The notes under the pieces: generated by a model
Told to the model about the DNA's origin: nothing
The model's database searches: none
What the model saw: only the letters and a program-made list of their open reading frames with translations
Made by a program: the position numbers and the translations under genes
DNA from: Luteibacter aegosomatis
Lineage (GTDB): Bacteria > Pseudomonadota > Gammaproteobacteria > Xanthomonadales > Rhodanobacteraceae
Assembly (NCBI RefSeq): GCF_023078455.1
Contig: NZ_CP095740.1
Coordinates: forward strand, 434,001-498,000
Reading direction: 5' to 3'
Length of the DNA stretch: 64,000 nt
Part shown: one piece after another, positions 8,743 to 17,538 of the stretch
Position numbering within the stretch: the stretch's first letter is position 1
How the letters are laid out: the number at the start of each line of letters is the position of its first letter

Positions 8743-9321
8743 ATGATGAAGCCGCTTTCCCGACCGCTGGCCGTTGCCGTCGCCGCGCTGTTCGCGCTGG
8801 TGATGATCGGTACCCGCTTCCATCACTTCGGCGACTGGCTGCACTTGCCGGATGCGTCGATGGCGCTGTTCTTCCTCGGCGGCATCTACCTGCGGAAGCA
8901 TCTGCTCTTCGTGGCGTTCGTGGCGCTGGCGGTGCTGGTGGACTGGTATTCGGTGAGCTACGCGGGCGTGAGCGCGTTCTGCATCACGCTGGCGTATTCG
9001 TTCCTGCCGCTGGCGTACGCGGTGCTGTGGTACGCGGGTCGCGCGGTGGCGCCGCGTTTCGACGGTTCGCTGCGTTCGCATGTCGTCGTATTCGTGGCGT
9101 TGCTCGTGAGCGCATCGCTGTCGTACGTGGTGTCCGGTGGGTCGTTCTACTTCCTGGGCGGCCGCTATCCCAACCCGACGTTCGCCGACTACGGCGTGCG
9201 CCTGATGACCTGGGGGCCGCTGTTCGTGCGCACCACGGCTTGCTACGTGCTGGTGGCCCAGGTGGCGCATGCCGTGTTCGCCCGCGTCTTCCGCGCCCGC
9301 GAAGGCGCGGCGCACGCATGA
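8743..9321 (+). CDS. btuM: BtuM-like solitary cobalamin transporter, inner membrane
   Basis: This 192-residue protein has about six hydrophobic helices and the size of BtuM, an ECF S-component-like protein that moves cobalamin across the inner membrane without a dedicated ATPase module. In the Thiobacillus denitrificans protein a cysteine at position 80 coordinates the cobalt; here Cys80 falls in the segment GVSAFCITLAY, at the same number, which supports the call. It sits between btuB and cobO, and its stop overlaps the cobO start (ATGA). No btuC, btuD or btuF is present in the window, so this may be the inner-membrane route. Family membership is inferred by reading, not by alignment. Confidence 0.8.
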   Translation: MMKPLSRPLAVAVAALFALVMIGTRFHHFGDWLHLPDASMALFFLGGIYLRKHLLFVAFVALAVLVDWYSVSYAGVSAFCITLAYSFLPLAYAVLWYAGRAVAPRFDGSLRSHVVVFVALLVSASLSYVVSGGSFYFLGGRYPNPTFADYGVRLMTWGPLFVRTTACYVLVAQVAHAVFARVFRAREGAAHA

Positions 9322-9947
9322 GCGGGGAAACGCCCTGGCGCGAGATGGACGAAGAAGCGCGCCATCGCGACCGCATGCAACGCAAGAAGGCGCTGATCGA
9401 CCGGCGCATCGCGCGCGCTACCATCGATCGCGGCGTGCTGGTGGTGAACACCGGCAACGGCAAGGGCAAGAGCTCGTCGGGCTTCGGCATGCTGGCGCGC
9501 TCGCTCGGCCACGGTTTTCGCTGCGGCGTGGTGCAGTTCATCAAGGGCAGTTTCTCCACCGGCGAAGAGGCGTTCTTCCGTCTGTTCGACGACGAAGGCA
9601 TCGACTACCACGTGATGGGCGAGGGCTTCACCTGGGAAACCCAGGACAAGGCCCGCGACATCGCCGCCGCCATGGCGGCGTGGAACGTCGCCGAGCGCAT
9701 GCTCGGCGATGCGTCGTATGATTTCGTGCTGCTGGACGAACTGAACATCGCGCTCACCAAGCACTACGTTCCCCTCGAGCGCGTGCTCGCGGCGCTGGCC
9801 GCGCGGCCGGAGCGGCAGCACGTGGTCGTCACCGGCCGCGGCGCGCCGGACGAACTGGTGGCCGTCGCCGACACCGTCACCGACATGCGGGTGGTGAAAC
9901 ACGCCTTCCAGGCGGGCATCCGCGCACAGAAAGGTATCGAGCTGTGA
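9318..9947 (+). CDS. cobO: Cob(I)yrinic acid a,c-diamide adenosyltransferase
   Basis: This 209-residue cytoplasmic enzyme attaches the 5'-deoxyadenosyl group from ATP to the cobalt of reduced corrinoids (CobO/CobA/BtuR family). The P-loop GNGKGKSSSGFG lies near residues 46-57, followed by the family motifs VVQFIKGSF, GEGFTWETQD, and LLDELNIAL. The N-terminal basic helix (RDRMQRKKALIDRRIARA) is typical of the longer CobO forms. The ATG overlaps the btuM stop by four bases and its own stop overlaps cbiA, which indicates translational coupling. Confidence 0.96.
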   Translation: MSGETPWREMDEEARHRDRMQRKKALIDRRIARATIDRGVLVVNTGNGKGKSSSGFGMLARSLGHGFRCGVVQFIKGSFSTGEEAFFRLFDDEGIDYHVMGEGFTWETQDKARDIAAAMAAWNVAERMLGDASYDFVLLDELNIALTKHYVPLERVLAALAARPERQHVVVTGRGAPDELVAVADTVTDMRVVKHAFQAGIRAQKGIEL

Positions 9948-11233
9948 AGCGTTCCTGCCCCGCCTTGCTGGTTTCCGCGCCTGCGTCGGGGCAGGGCAAG
10001 ACCAGCGTCACCGCCGCGCTGGCCCGTGCGCATGCGCGCCAGGGGCGCCGGGTCCGCGTCTTCAAGACGGGGCCCGACTTCCTCGATCCGATGATCCTCG
10101 AGCGCGCGAGCGGCGTGCCGGTATACCAGCTCGATGCCTGGATGGGCGGCGAGAACGATGTCCGTCGCCGCCTGTATGAGGCGGCGGGCGAGGCCGACCT
10201 GATCCTCGTCGAGGGCGTGATGGGCCTGTTCGACGGTTCGCCGTCGAGCGCCGACCTGGCGGTGCGTTTCGGCCTGCCGGTGCTTGCGGTCATCGACGGC
10301 TCGGCCATGGCGCAGACCTTCGGTGCGCTGGCACACGGGCTCGCCACCTACCGCGACGACCTGCGCGTGCGGGGCGTGCTCGCCAACCGCATCGGCAGCG
10401 ATTACCACGCGTCCCTGCTGCGCGAGAGCCTGCGCGACGGTATCGACTGGTACGGCGCTTTGCCGCGCGACGAGGCGATGAGCCTGCCGGAGCGACACCT
10501 CGGCCTCGTCGCCGCCGCCGAGCTGCCCGATCTCGATGTGTGCCTGGATGCGCTGGCCGATGCGCTGCTCGCACGCAGCGCGCTGCCGTTGCCGCCGCCG
10601 GTCACGTTCGAGGCGCCTGCCGACGAAGCGATCACGGTGCGACTGGACGGTCGGCGCATCGCCATCGCCCGCGACGCGGCGTTCGCCTTCGTCTATCCGG
10701 CCAATCTCGACGTGCTGCGCCGCGCGGGTGCCGAACCGGTGTTCTTCTCTCCGCTGGCGGGCGATCCGCTTCCCCCCTGCGATGCCGTGTGGTTGCCGGG
10801 GGGTTATCCCGAGTTGCACCTGGATATCCTGGCCGCCCGCCCGGACCTGCGCGACGCGCTGCGGGAACACGTGGACGCGGGGCTTCCCCTGCTCGCCGAA
10901 TGCGGTGGCCTGCTCTACGCGCTGGATCGCCTGACGGATCGCGAGGGACGTGGCGCCGCCATGGCGGGACTGCTTCCCGGCCATGCGGCGATGCAGCCGC
11001 GAATGGCGGCCTTGGGCATGCAGGCGGTGGATCTTCCCGAAGGCACGTTGCGCGGCCATTCGTTTCACTACGCACGCGCGGAGGTCGATGGCGAACCGCT
11101 TGCCCGCGCCTTCAATCCGAACGGCGGCCCTACCGCCGAGGCGGTGTATCGCCGCGGTCGCATGACGGCGAGCTTCGTGCATTTCTATTTCCCGTCGAAT
11201 CCCGACGCCGCGATGCGTCTCTTCCTGCCGTGA
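9944..11233 (+). CDS. cbiA: Cobyrinic acid a,c-diamide synthase
   Basis: This 429-residue glutamine amidotransferase amidates side chains a and c of cobyrinic (or hydrogenobyrinic) acid, using ATP and glutamine. The N-terminal ATPase half opens with the P-loop SAPASGQGKTS and has the KTGPDFLDP and VEGVMGLFDG motifs. The C-terminal GATase1 half has WLPGGYPELH and the nucleophile Cys in LLAECGGLLY, with a late GHSFHYA histidine block. It is also called CobB in aerobic-pathway nomenclature. Its presence without any ring-building gene nearby suggests that it works on imported or environmental incomplete corrinoids. Confidence 0.95.
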   Translation: MKRSCPALLVSAPASGQGKTSVTAALARAHARQGRRVRVFKTGPDFLDPMILERASGVPVYQLDAWMGGENDVRRRLYEAAGEADLILVEGVMGLFDGSPSSADLAVRFGLPVLAVIDGSAMAQTFGALAHGLATYRDDLRVRGVLANRIGSDYHASLLRESLRDGIDWYGALPRDEAMSLPERHLGLVAAAELPDLDVCLDALADALLARSALPLPPPVTFEAPADEAITVRLDGRRIAIARDAAFAFVYPANLDVLRRAGAEPVFFSPLAGDPLPPCDAVWLPGGYPELHLDILAARPDLRDALREHVDAGLPLLAECGGLLYALDRLTDREGRGAAMAGLLPGHAAMQPRMAALGMQAVDLPEGTLRGHSFHYARAEVDGEPLARAFNPNGGPTAEAVYRRGRMTASFVHFYFPSNPDAAMRLFLP

Positions 11234-12216
11234 GCACGGCGCTGGCCATGCTGGCGGCGGTGTTGCTCGATACGTGGCTGGGGGAGGCGCGCCGGTTTCA
11301 TCCGCTGGTCGGTTTCGGCCGCGTCGCGTCGTTCGTGGAGCGACGCATGAACCCCCTCGCGTCGTTCCTGCGGAGGCAGGAACCCAGCGTCTTCCGTCCG
11401 GACGAAGCGGCACCCACGAGCCGGAGACGCTGGGCTCCTGCCTTCGCAGGAGCGACGGCGTGGGGTGTGATGGTGCTCGTGCCGTTCGGTGCCGTGTTCG
11501 CTTTGCACCGTGCTTTGCCCCCGGTGCCGGCATGGTTGTTGGATATCGTCACGCTCCACGTCGCCATCGGCCGCCGCAGCCTCGCCGACCACGCGAAGCC
11601 GATCGCCTTCGCCCTCGAGGCGCGCGACCTGCCCAGCGCAAGGGTGGCCGTCAGCCGCATGGTGAGCCGCGATACCGACGACCTCGATGCCGCGCAGATC
11701 GCCGGCGCCGCCACCGAGTCGGTGCTGGAGAACGGCCACGACGCCGTCTTCGGCGCCTTGTTCTGGTTCGTCCTGCTGGGTGCTCCCGGCGCCTTGCTCT
11801 TCCGACTCGCCAACACGCTGGACGCGATGTGGGGCTATCGCACGCCGCGTTACCTGCGTTTCGGCTGGGCCGCCGCGCGCGCGGACGACGTGCTGGGTTT
11901 CGTTCCCGCACGACTCACCGCGCTCACCTATGCCACCGTCGGGCGTTTCGACACGGCGATGCGCTGCTGGCGCGTGCAGGCGCCGACGTGGAAAAGCCCC
12001 AATGCGGGTCCGGTCATGGCGGCGGGGGCCGGTGCGCTGGGCGTGGCCCTCGGCGGTCCCGCGCCGTACCAGGGCCGTTGGGAAGACCGCCCTCCGCTCG
12101 GCGAAGGCGACCGGCCCGGCGCGGCATCCATCCATGGCGCCCTGCGCCTCGTCGACCGCGGCGTCGTGCTCTGGCTCGCCGTGGCCCTGGTGGCGGGAGC
12201 GGCGGCCCATGCTTGA
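11230..12216 (+). CDS. cbiB: Adenosylcobinamide-phosphate synthase with a repeat-encoded insertion
   Basis: This 328-residue membrane enzyme (CbiB/CobD of the aerobic pathway) joins aminopropanol phosphate to adenosylcobyric acid. GTG at 11230 overlaps the cbiA stop. Family motifs include LLDTWLGEARRFHPLVGFGR at the N-terminus, ESVLENGHDAVFGALFW, LFRLANTLDAMWGYR and a C-terminal hydrophobic helix. Residues about 44-76 (ASFLRRQEPS ... RRWAPAFAGAT) are encoded by a family C inverted repeat inserted in frame between the first two hydrophobic segments. That loop should be tolerant, so the protein may still work. The gene end overlaps cobD by 8 bases. Confidence 0.92.
   Translation: MSTALAMLAAVLLDTWLGEARRFHPLVGFGRVASFVERRMNPLASFLRRQEPSVFRPDEAAPTSRRRWAPAFAGATAWGVMVLVPFGAVFALHRALPPVPAWLLDIVTLHVAIGRRSLADHAKPIAFALEARDLPSARVAVSRMVSRDTDDLDAAQIAGAATESVLENGHDAVFGALFWFVLLGAPGALLFRLANTLDAMWGYRTPRYLRFGWAAARADDVLGFVPARLTALTYATVGRFDTAMRCWRVQAPTWKSPNAGPVMAAGAGALGVALGGPAPYQGRWEDRPPLGEGDRPGAASIHGALRLVDRGVVLWLAVALVAGAAAHA
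11361..11456. repeat. Family C inverted repeat inside cbiB
   Basis: Arms 11361-11392 and 11425-11456 are inverted copies with three mismatches in 32. The unit is the same as the intergenic copy at 3126-3216. It keeps the cbiB frame and adds no stop codon. Confidence 0.85.
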
Positions 12217-13177
12217 ACACGGCGGACGGCTCGCGCGCGCGGCCCGGCGTTACGGCATCCCGCGCGAACACTGGCTCGATCTTTCCACGGGCGTCAGCCC
12301 GCATGCCTGGCCCGTGCCGCCGCCGCCGCCCGACGCCTGGCACCGCCTGCCCGAGGACGAGGACGGCCTGCTCGACGCCGCGCGCGCCTATTACGGCGTC
12401 GAACACCTGTTGCCCGTCGCGGGCTCGCAGGCGGCGATCCAGGCCTTGCCCTGGCTTCGCGCGCCGTGTCGCGTGGGCGTCGTCGATCCGGGTTACGCGG
12501 AGCACGCGCATGCCTGGCGCGTGGCGGGACACGACGTCACGCCGCTTCCCATGCACGCCTTGCTCGCGGAGGCGGATCGCTTCGATGTCGTGTTGCTGAT
12601 TTCGCCCAACAATCCCACGGGCGAACGTGCCTCGCCTTCGCTGGCCCCACGTCTCGCCGCGGCGGGTCGATGGCTGGTGGTGGACGAAGCCTTCGCGGAT
12701 ACGCGCGATGCGTCGTTCCTGCAAGACGTCGGGCGCGAAGGGATTATCGTATTGCGATCGATCGGCAAGTTCTTCGGGCTCGCCGGTGCCCGCGCCGGAT
12801 TCGTCGCCGCGTGGCCCGCCTTGCTCGGAGCGCTCGCCGAACGGCTCGGCCCGTGGACGCTCGCCGGTCCGAGCCGCGTCGCGGTCGCGCAGGCCTTGCG
12901 CGACCGTCCATGGCAGGACCACATGCGGCCACGCCTGCGCGAGGAGTCCGCGGCCCTGGCCGCGCTGCTCGCGCGGACGGGCCTGCCTCCTTCCGGCAGT
13001 ACGGACCTGTTTCATTACGTGATGCATACCGACGCTTTCCGCCTCCATGACGCGCTCGCCCGTCGCGGCATCCTCGTTCGCCTGTTCGACGATCCGCCCG
13101 CGCTGCGTTTCGGCTTGCCGCCGGATGCGGCGGCTTTCGCGCGACTGGCCGCCGCGCTGGAGGACGTTCTCGCGTGA
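12209..13177 (+). CDS. cobD: Threonine-phosphate decarboxylase (aminopropanol-phosphate supply)
   Basis: This 322-residue PLP enzyme of the aminotransferase fold I is called CobD in Salmonella and CobC in Pseudomonas. It makes (R)-1-amino-2-propanol phosphate, the linker used by CbiB. Recognisable are the N-terminal [16 protein letters not shown] and [13 protein letters not shown], the ISPNNPTGE motif, VVDEAFAD, and the PLP lysine in [17 protein letters not shown]. Its ATG overlaps the end of cbiB, and its stop overlaps cobQ. A threonine kinase (PduX) that would supply its substrate was not seen in the window. Confidence 0.94.
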   Translation: MLEHGGRLARAARRYGIPREHWLDLSTGVSPHAWPVPPPPPDAWHRLPEDEDGLLDAARAYYGVEHLLPVAGSQAAIQALPWLRAPCRVGVVDPGYAEHAHAWRVAGHDVTPLPMHALLAEADRFDVVLLISPNNPTGERASPSLAPRLAAAGRWLVVDEAFADTRDASFLQDVGREGIIVLRSIGKFFGLAGARAGFVAAWPALLGALAERLGPWTLAGPSRVAVAQALRDRPWQDHMRPRLREESAALAALLARTGLPPSGSTDLFHYVMHTDAFRLHDALARRGILVRLFDDPPALRFGLPPDAAAFARLAAALEDVLA

Positions 13178-14634
13178 GCGCCCGCGTGCTCATGGTGCAG
13201 GGCTGCACGTCGGATGCGGGCAAGAGCACGCTGGTGGCGGCGCTTTGCCGCTGGTTGCGCCGTCGTGGCATCGCGGTGGCGCCGTTCAAGCCGCAGAACA
13301 TGGCCTTGAACTCCGCGGTGACCGTCGACGGCGGCGAGATCGGTCGCGCGCAGGCGGTGCAGGCCCAGGCGGCGGGGGTGGCCCCCCATACCGATTTCAA
13401 TCCGGTGTTGCTCAAGCCCAACAGCGACACGGGCGCGCAGGTGATCGTCCACGGCCACGCGGTGGGCAACATGGATGCGGTGGGATACCACGCGTACAAG
13501 CGCGTCGCGATGGAGGCCGTGCTGACGTCGCACGGGCGGCTGGTCGGGCACTACGATGCCGTGGTGGTGGAAGGCGCGGGCAGTCCCGCCGAGGTGAACC
13601 TGCGCGACCGCGACATCGCCAACATGGGTTACGCCGAAGCGGTGGATTGCCCGGTGATCCTCGTCGCCGACATCGACCGGGGCGGCGTATTCGCCCATCT
13701 CGTCGGCACGCTGGCCGTGTTGTCGCCCAGCGAGCGCGAGCGCATCGCGGGCTTCGTCATCAACCGCTTTCGGGGCGACCCTGCCTTGCTGAAGCCGGGC
13801 CTGGATTGGCTGGAGCGGGAAACGGGCAAGCCGGTGCTGGGCGTGCTTCCGTATCTGCATGGCCTCGCGCTGGAAGCCGAGGACGCCTTGCCGCGGGATC
13901 GCGACGCGCGCCCGGACGCTTCCCTGCGCATCGTGGTGCCCGCCTTCCCGCGCATCAGCAACCACACCGATTTCGACGCCTTGCTCGCGCATCCCGACGT
14001 GGACCTGCGCTTCGTCGGACCGGGGGAGGCGCTGCCGCCTTGCGACCTCATCGTGCTTCCGGGGTCCAAGTCGACGCGTGCGGATCTTTCCTGGCTGCGC
14101 AGGCAAGGATGGGACGCGGCGATCCTGCGACATCTTCGCTATGGCGGCCGTGTCATCGGCATCTGCGGCGGATTCCAGATGCTGGGGCATGCCGTGCACG
14201 ATCCGCAGGGCATCGAGGGCGACATCGGTTCCACCGCGGGGCTGGGGTTGCTCGACATCGATACGGTACTCATGCCGCGTAAGCAGCTGCTCCGGGTGCA
14301 CGGACGCCTGCTTGCGGAAGATGCGCCCATCAGCGGTTACGAGATCCACTGCGGCACGAGCGCCGGCCCCGGCCTGGGGCGCCCCGCCATTCGTCTCGAA
14401 GGAGGGCGCACCGACGGTGCGCGCTCGGACGACGGCAAGGTCATGGGCACCTATCTGCACGGCCTGTTCGACCATCCCGAAGGCCTGTCGGCGCTGTTGC
14501 GGGCGTGCGGCGTGGCTGCGCCGGTGCCGCTGGATATCCAGGCCCTGCGCGAGGCATCGCTCGACCGCCTGGCCGATACCGTCGAGGCGCACATGGATAC
14601 CGAGGTGCTGTCCCGACTCATGGGGCTCGCATGA
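13174..14634 (+). CDS. cobQ: Cobyric acid synthase
   Basis: This 486-residue glutamine amidotransferase (CobQ/CbiP) amidates side chains b, d, e and g of adenosylcobyrinic acid a,c-diamide. The N-terminal P-loop-like [11 protein letters not shown] is followed by [12 protein letters not shown] and [21 protein letters not shown], both highly family-specific. The C-terminal GATase1 domain has [11 protein letters not shown], the Cys in [11 protein letters not shown] and the His in TYLHGLFDH. Start and stop both overlap neighbours by four bases. The length is normal for the family. Confidence 0.97.
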   Translation: MSARVLMVQGCTSDAGKSTLVAALCRWLRRRGIAVAPFKPQNMALNSAVTVDGGEIGRAQAVQAQAAGVAPHTDFNPVLLKPNSDTGAQVIVHGHAVGNMDAVGYHAYKRVAMEAVLTSHGRLVGHYDAVVVEGAGSPAEVNLRDRDIANMGYAEAVDCPVILVADIDRGGVFAHLVGTLAVLSPSERERIAGFVINRFRGDPALLKPGLDWLERETGKPVLGVLPYLHGLALEAEDALPRDRDARPDASLRIVVPAFPRISNHTDFDALLAHPDVDLRFVGPGEALPPCDLIVLPGSKSTRADLSWLRRQGWDAAILRHLRYGGRVIGICGGFQMLGHAVHDPQGIEGDIGSTAGLGLLDIDTVLMPRKQLLRVHGRLLAEDAPISGYEIHCGTSAGPGLGRPAIRLEGGRTDGARSDDGKVMGTYLHGLFDHPEGLSALLRACGVAAPVPLDIQALREASLDRLADTVEAHMDTEVLSRLMGLA

Positions 14635-15152
14635 AGACGCTGATTCTCGGCGGCGCCCGTTCGGGCAAGAGCGCGTTGGCCGAGCGCATGGCCGCCGATG
14701 CCGGCCATGCCGTGACCTACGTCGCCACCGCGCAGGCGTTCGACGCCGAGATGGCCGAGCGCATCGATCATCATCGCGCCCGGCGTCCCTCGGCCTGGAC
14801 CGTGGTGGAAGAACCCATCCACCTGGCCGCCGTGCTTCGCGCCCATGCCACGCCGGAACGCTTCCTGCTGGTCGACTGCCTCACGTTGTGGCTGTCGAAT
14901 CTTCTGGGCACCGACGACGGCGCGCACTTCGAGCGCGAACGCGCGCAATTCTTCGATGTCTTGCCCGCCTTGCCGGGCGAGATCGTGTTCGTCACCAACG
15001 AGGTCGGCCTCGGCGTCGTGCCGATGGGCGAACTCACCCGGCGCTACGTCGACGAGGCGGGCCGCCTGCACCAGATGCTGGCCGCGCGTTGCGAGTGCGT
15101 GCTCTTCGTCGCCGCCGGCCTTCCCCTTGCCTTGAAAGGATCCCTGCCATGA
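14631..15152 (+). CDS. cobU: Adenosylcobinamide kinase / adenosylcobinamide-phosphate guanylyltransferase
   Basis: This 173-residue bifunctional enzyme (CobU/CobP) phosphorylates adenosylcobinamide and activates it with GMP in nucleotide-loop assembly. The P-loop [12 protein letters not shown] is at residues 7-18. It is followed by [12 protein letters not shown], the [16 protein letters not shown] block containing the guanylylated-type His, and [24 protein letters not shown] near the C-terminus is also typical. It starts at the cobQ stop overlap (ATGA) and overlaps cobT. Confidence 0.96.
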   Translation: MKTLILGGARSGKSALAERMAADAGHAVTYVATAQAFDAEMAERIDHHRARRPSAWTVVEEPIHLAAVLRAHATPERFLLVDCLTLWLSNLLGTDDGAHFERERAQFFDVLPALPGEIVFVTNEVGLGVVPMGELTRRYVDEAGRLHQMLAARCECVLFVAAGLPLALKGSLP

Positions 15153-16195
15153 CCTCCTGGATGACGGATCCCTGCCGTTTCCCCGATACCGCCACCGCCC
15201 GGTCCGCCAGCCAGCGGCAAACCACGCTCACGAAGCCGCCCGGCTCGCTCGGCCGCCTCGAGGAGGTAGCGATCCTGCTGGCTTCGTTGCAGGGTCGCGA
15301 ATGGCCTCGCGTCGACCGCGTGCACATCGCCGTGTTCGCCGGCGACCATGGCCTGGCCGCCGATGGCGTGTCCGCCTTCCCACAAGTCGTGACCGGCGAG
15401 ATGGTGCGCAACTTCGCCACGGGCGGCGCCGCGATCGCGGTGCTCGCAAGCGAACTCGGTGCGACGCTCGACGTCGTGAACCTGGGCACGGTGAACGACC
15501 CGGGCGACATCCCCGGCGTGCGTCGCGAGATCATCGCGCCGTCCACCGCCAATATCCGCCACGACGACGCCATGAGCGATGCGCAGCTCGAGGCGGCGCT
15601 GGAGGCGGGACGGCATAGCGTGGAGCGAGCGATCGCCGACGGTGCCGAGCTGTATATCGGTGGTGAGATGGGCATCGGCAACACGGCGGTGGCGAGCGCA
15701 CTGGCCTGCGCCTTGCTCGGCCGCACGCCGGACGCGCTGACCGGCGCGGGCACGGGCCTGGACGATGCCGGCGTCGCCCGCAAGGCGGCCATCGTCGCGG
15801 AGGTGCTGCGTTTCCACGAGCACGCGTTGTCCCTGCCGCGCGAAGCGTTGCGCCGGGTGGGCGGCTTCGAGATCGCCGCGCTCGTCGGCGCGTTCACGGC
15901 GGCCGCGCAGCGCGGCCTGCCCGTGCTGGTCGACGGCTTCATCGCCAGCGTGGCGGCGCTGGTCGCCGTCGCGATGCAGTCCGACGTGCGTGCGTGGCTG
16001 ATCTTCGCGCATCGCTCGCGCGAACGCGGACACGACGTCGTGCTCGATGCGCTGCACGCCGAACCCTTGCTCGACCTGCACATGCGCCTCGGTGAGGCGA
16101 GCGGTGCGGCGGTGGCCGTGCCGCTGCTGCGCATGGCCTGCGCATTGCATGGATCGATGGCGACGTTCGCCGAAGCGGGCGTGTCGCAGGGATGA
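15149..16195 (+). CDS. cobT: Nicotinate-nucleotide-dimethylbenzimidazole phosphoribosyltransferase
   Basis: This 348-residue cytoplasmic enzyme activates the lower ligand base to its alpha-ribotide, using nicotinate mononucleotide. Family motifs are [12 protein letters not shown] near residue 30, [50 protein letters not shown] and the late [17 protein letters not shown] with [17 protein letters not shown] at 15149 overlaps the cobU stop by four bases. No BluB, which makes dimethylbenzimidazole, is present in the window, so the base may be imported or made elsewhere. Confidence 0.96.
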   Translation: MTSWMTDPCRFPDTATARSASQRQTTLTKPPGSLGRLEEVAILLASLQGREWPRVDRVHIAVFAGDHGLAADGVSAFPQVVTGEMVRNFATGGAAIAVLASELGATLDVVNLGTVNDPGDIPGVRREIIAPSTANIRHDDAMSDAQLEAALEAGRHSVERAIADGAELYIGGEMGIGNTAVASALACALLGRTPDALTGAGTGLDDAGVARKAAIVAEVLRFHEHALSLPREALRRVGGFEIAALVGAFTAAAQRGLPVLVDGFIASVAALVAVAMQSDVRAWLIFAHRSRERGHDVVLDALHAEPLLDLHMRLGEASGAAVAVPLLRMACALHGSMATFAEAGVSQG

Positions 16196-16731
16196 GCATC
16201 GACCTGCTTCGCCACGGCGATACGGGCCAGCGCAGCTATCGCGGGCAGCTCGACGATCCGTTGACGCCGCTGGGCTGGACGCAGTTGCGGACGGCGGTGG
16301 AGGGCGGGACGTGGGATGCCGTCGTGTCGTCGTCGATGGCGCGCTGCGCGCGCTTCGCCGAGGAGCTCGCGGCGGAGCGTGGCTTGCCGCTGCGCATCGA
16401 TCCGCGCCTGGCCGAATACCACTTCGGGCAATGGCAGGGCGTGCCGATCGAAACGCTCGCCGAGGAGCAGGGCGATGCGCTCGGACGGTTCTGGGCCGAT
16501 CCCGTGGCGAATCCGCCACCGGGCGCGGAGACGTTCGACGCATTTCGACGGCGGCTCGCGGATGCGCTCGACGAGATCGCCATCGAAGCCCGCGACACGC
16601 GCGTGCTCGTCGTGACGCATGGCGGCGCCATTCGCCTGTTGCGTTGTGTCGCGGCGCGACGCGACTTCGGCGACATGGCCGGCATCGACGTACCCCACGC
16701 GTCGCTGCATCCCATCGTGTGGGGCGCATGA
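16192..16731 (+). CDS. cobC: Alpha-ribazole phosphatase, histidine phosphatase family
   Basis: This 179-residue histidine phosphatase is predicted to remove the 5'-phosphate from alpha-ribazole phosphate or adenosylcobalamin phosphate. The catalytic LLRHGDTG is at residues 5-12 (the second residue of the usual RHG-E/Q-T motif is Asp, as in some CobC proteins). [23 protein letters not shown] and the second His in VVTHGGAIR complete the site. Location between cobT and cobS supports the cobalamin role over a general phosphoglycerate mutase-like one. Confidence 0.9.
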   Translation: MSIDLLRHGDTGQRSYRGQLDDPLTPLGWTQLRTAVEGGTWDAVVSSSMARCARFAEELAAERGLPLRIDPRLAEYHFGQWQGVPIETLAEEQGDALGRFWADPVANPPPGAETFDAFRRRLADALDEIAIEARDTRVLVVTHGGAIRLLRCVAARRDFGDMAGIDVPHASLHPIVWGA

Positions 16732-17447
16732 TGCGCGGCCTGCTCATCGCCTTCGGGTTCCTCACGCGATTGCCGATGCCACGCGTGACGTGGGATGCGA
16801 ACGGGCAGGCGGCGTCGTTGAAGTGGTATCCGCTGGTGGGCCTGGTGCTCGGGTTGCTGCTGGCCCTGCTGGCCTACGTTCTGCATCGCCTCCCGGCCTT
16901 TCCCATGGCGGCGATCGTGTTCACCGCGTGGGTGTTGCTCACCGGCGCCTTGCACCTGGACGGCCTTGCCGACAGCGCGGATGCATGGGTCGGTGGCCTT
17001 GGCGATCGCGAACGCACGCTGTCCATCATGAAAGACCCGCGCTGCGGACCGGCGGGCGTCATGTCGCTGGTCGGCGTGTCGTTGCTGAAAGTGTCGGCTT
17101 TAACGGCGCTGCCATCCGCATGGCTTTTGTTGTTGCCACCGTTGCTCGCACGGGGCGCGCTCGTGGGATGGTTCCTCACCACGCCCTACGTGCGGGAGCA
17201 TGGGCTCGGCGATGCGTTGCGTGGTGCGCCGGTGATGGGGTGTCGTGTCGCGATCGTGCTGACGGTCGTGGTGACGTTGTGTTTCGGTGTGGCCGGCGCG
17301 GTGTCGTTGCTGGCCGCCGCGTTTGTCGCTTACGTATGGCGTGCGGCCTGCATGCGTCGCATCGGTGGTTTCACCGGGGATACGGCGGGGGCGATGGTGG
17401 AGATGATCGAGGCATCGGTCCTCCTCACCTTGCTGATCCGTTTCTAG
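16728..17447 (+). CDS. cobS: Adenosylcobinamide-GDP ribazoletransferase
   Basis: This 239-residue multi-helix inner-membrane protein (cobalamin-5'-phosphate synthase) joins adenosylcobinamide-GDP with alpha-ribazole (phosphate). N-terminal FGFLTRLPMPR, LLTGALHLDGLADSADAWVG, and RTLSIMKDPRCGPAGVM are signature blocks, and RRIGGFTGDTAGAMVEMIE lies near the C-terminus. The ATG at 16728 overlaps the cobC stop; a second ATG follows at once. It is the last gene of the cobalamin operon and is followed by a terminator. Confidence 0.95.
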   Translation: MMRGLLIAFGFLTRLPMPRVTWDANGQAASLKWYPLVGLVLGLLLALLAYVLHRLPAFPMAAIVFTAWVLLTGALHLDGLADSADAWVGGLGDRERTLSIMKDPRCGPAGVMSLVGVSLLKVSALTALPSAWLLLLPPLLARGALVGWFLTTPYVREHGLGDALRGAPVMGCRVAIVLTVVVTLCFGVAGAVSLLAAAFVAYVWRAACMRRIGGFTGDTAGAMVEMIEASVLLTLLIRF

Positions 17448-17493
17448 GTGCGAAAAGCCGCATCATAGGCGAGCGATGAATTCCACTCGCAAG

Positions 17494-17520
17494 AACGGCG
17501 CCTTTCGGCGCCGTTCGTTT
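17494..17520. terminator. Terminator between convergent cobS and the glutaredoxin fusion
   Basis: A perfect 9-bp stem (17494-17502 with 17507-17515) with loop TTTC is followed by CGTTT. It lies between two convergent genes and could act in both directions. Confidence 0.6.
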
Positions 17521-17538
17521 CACGCGATGACGTCGTGC

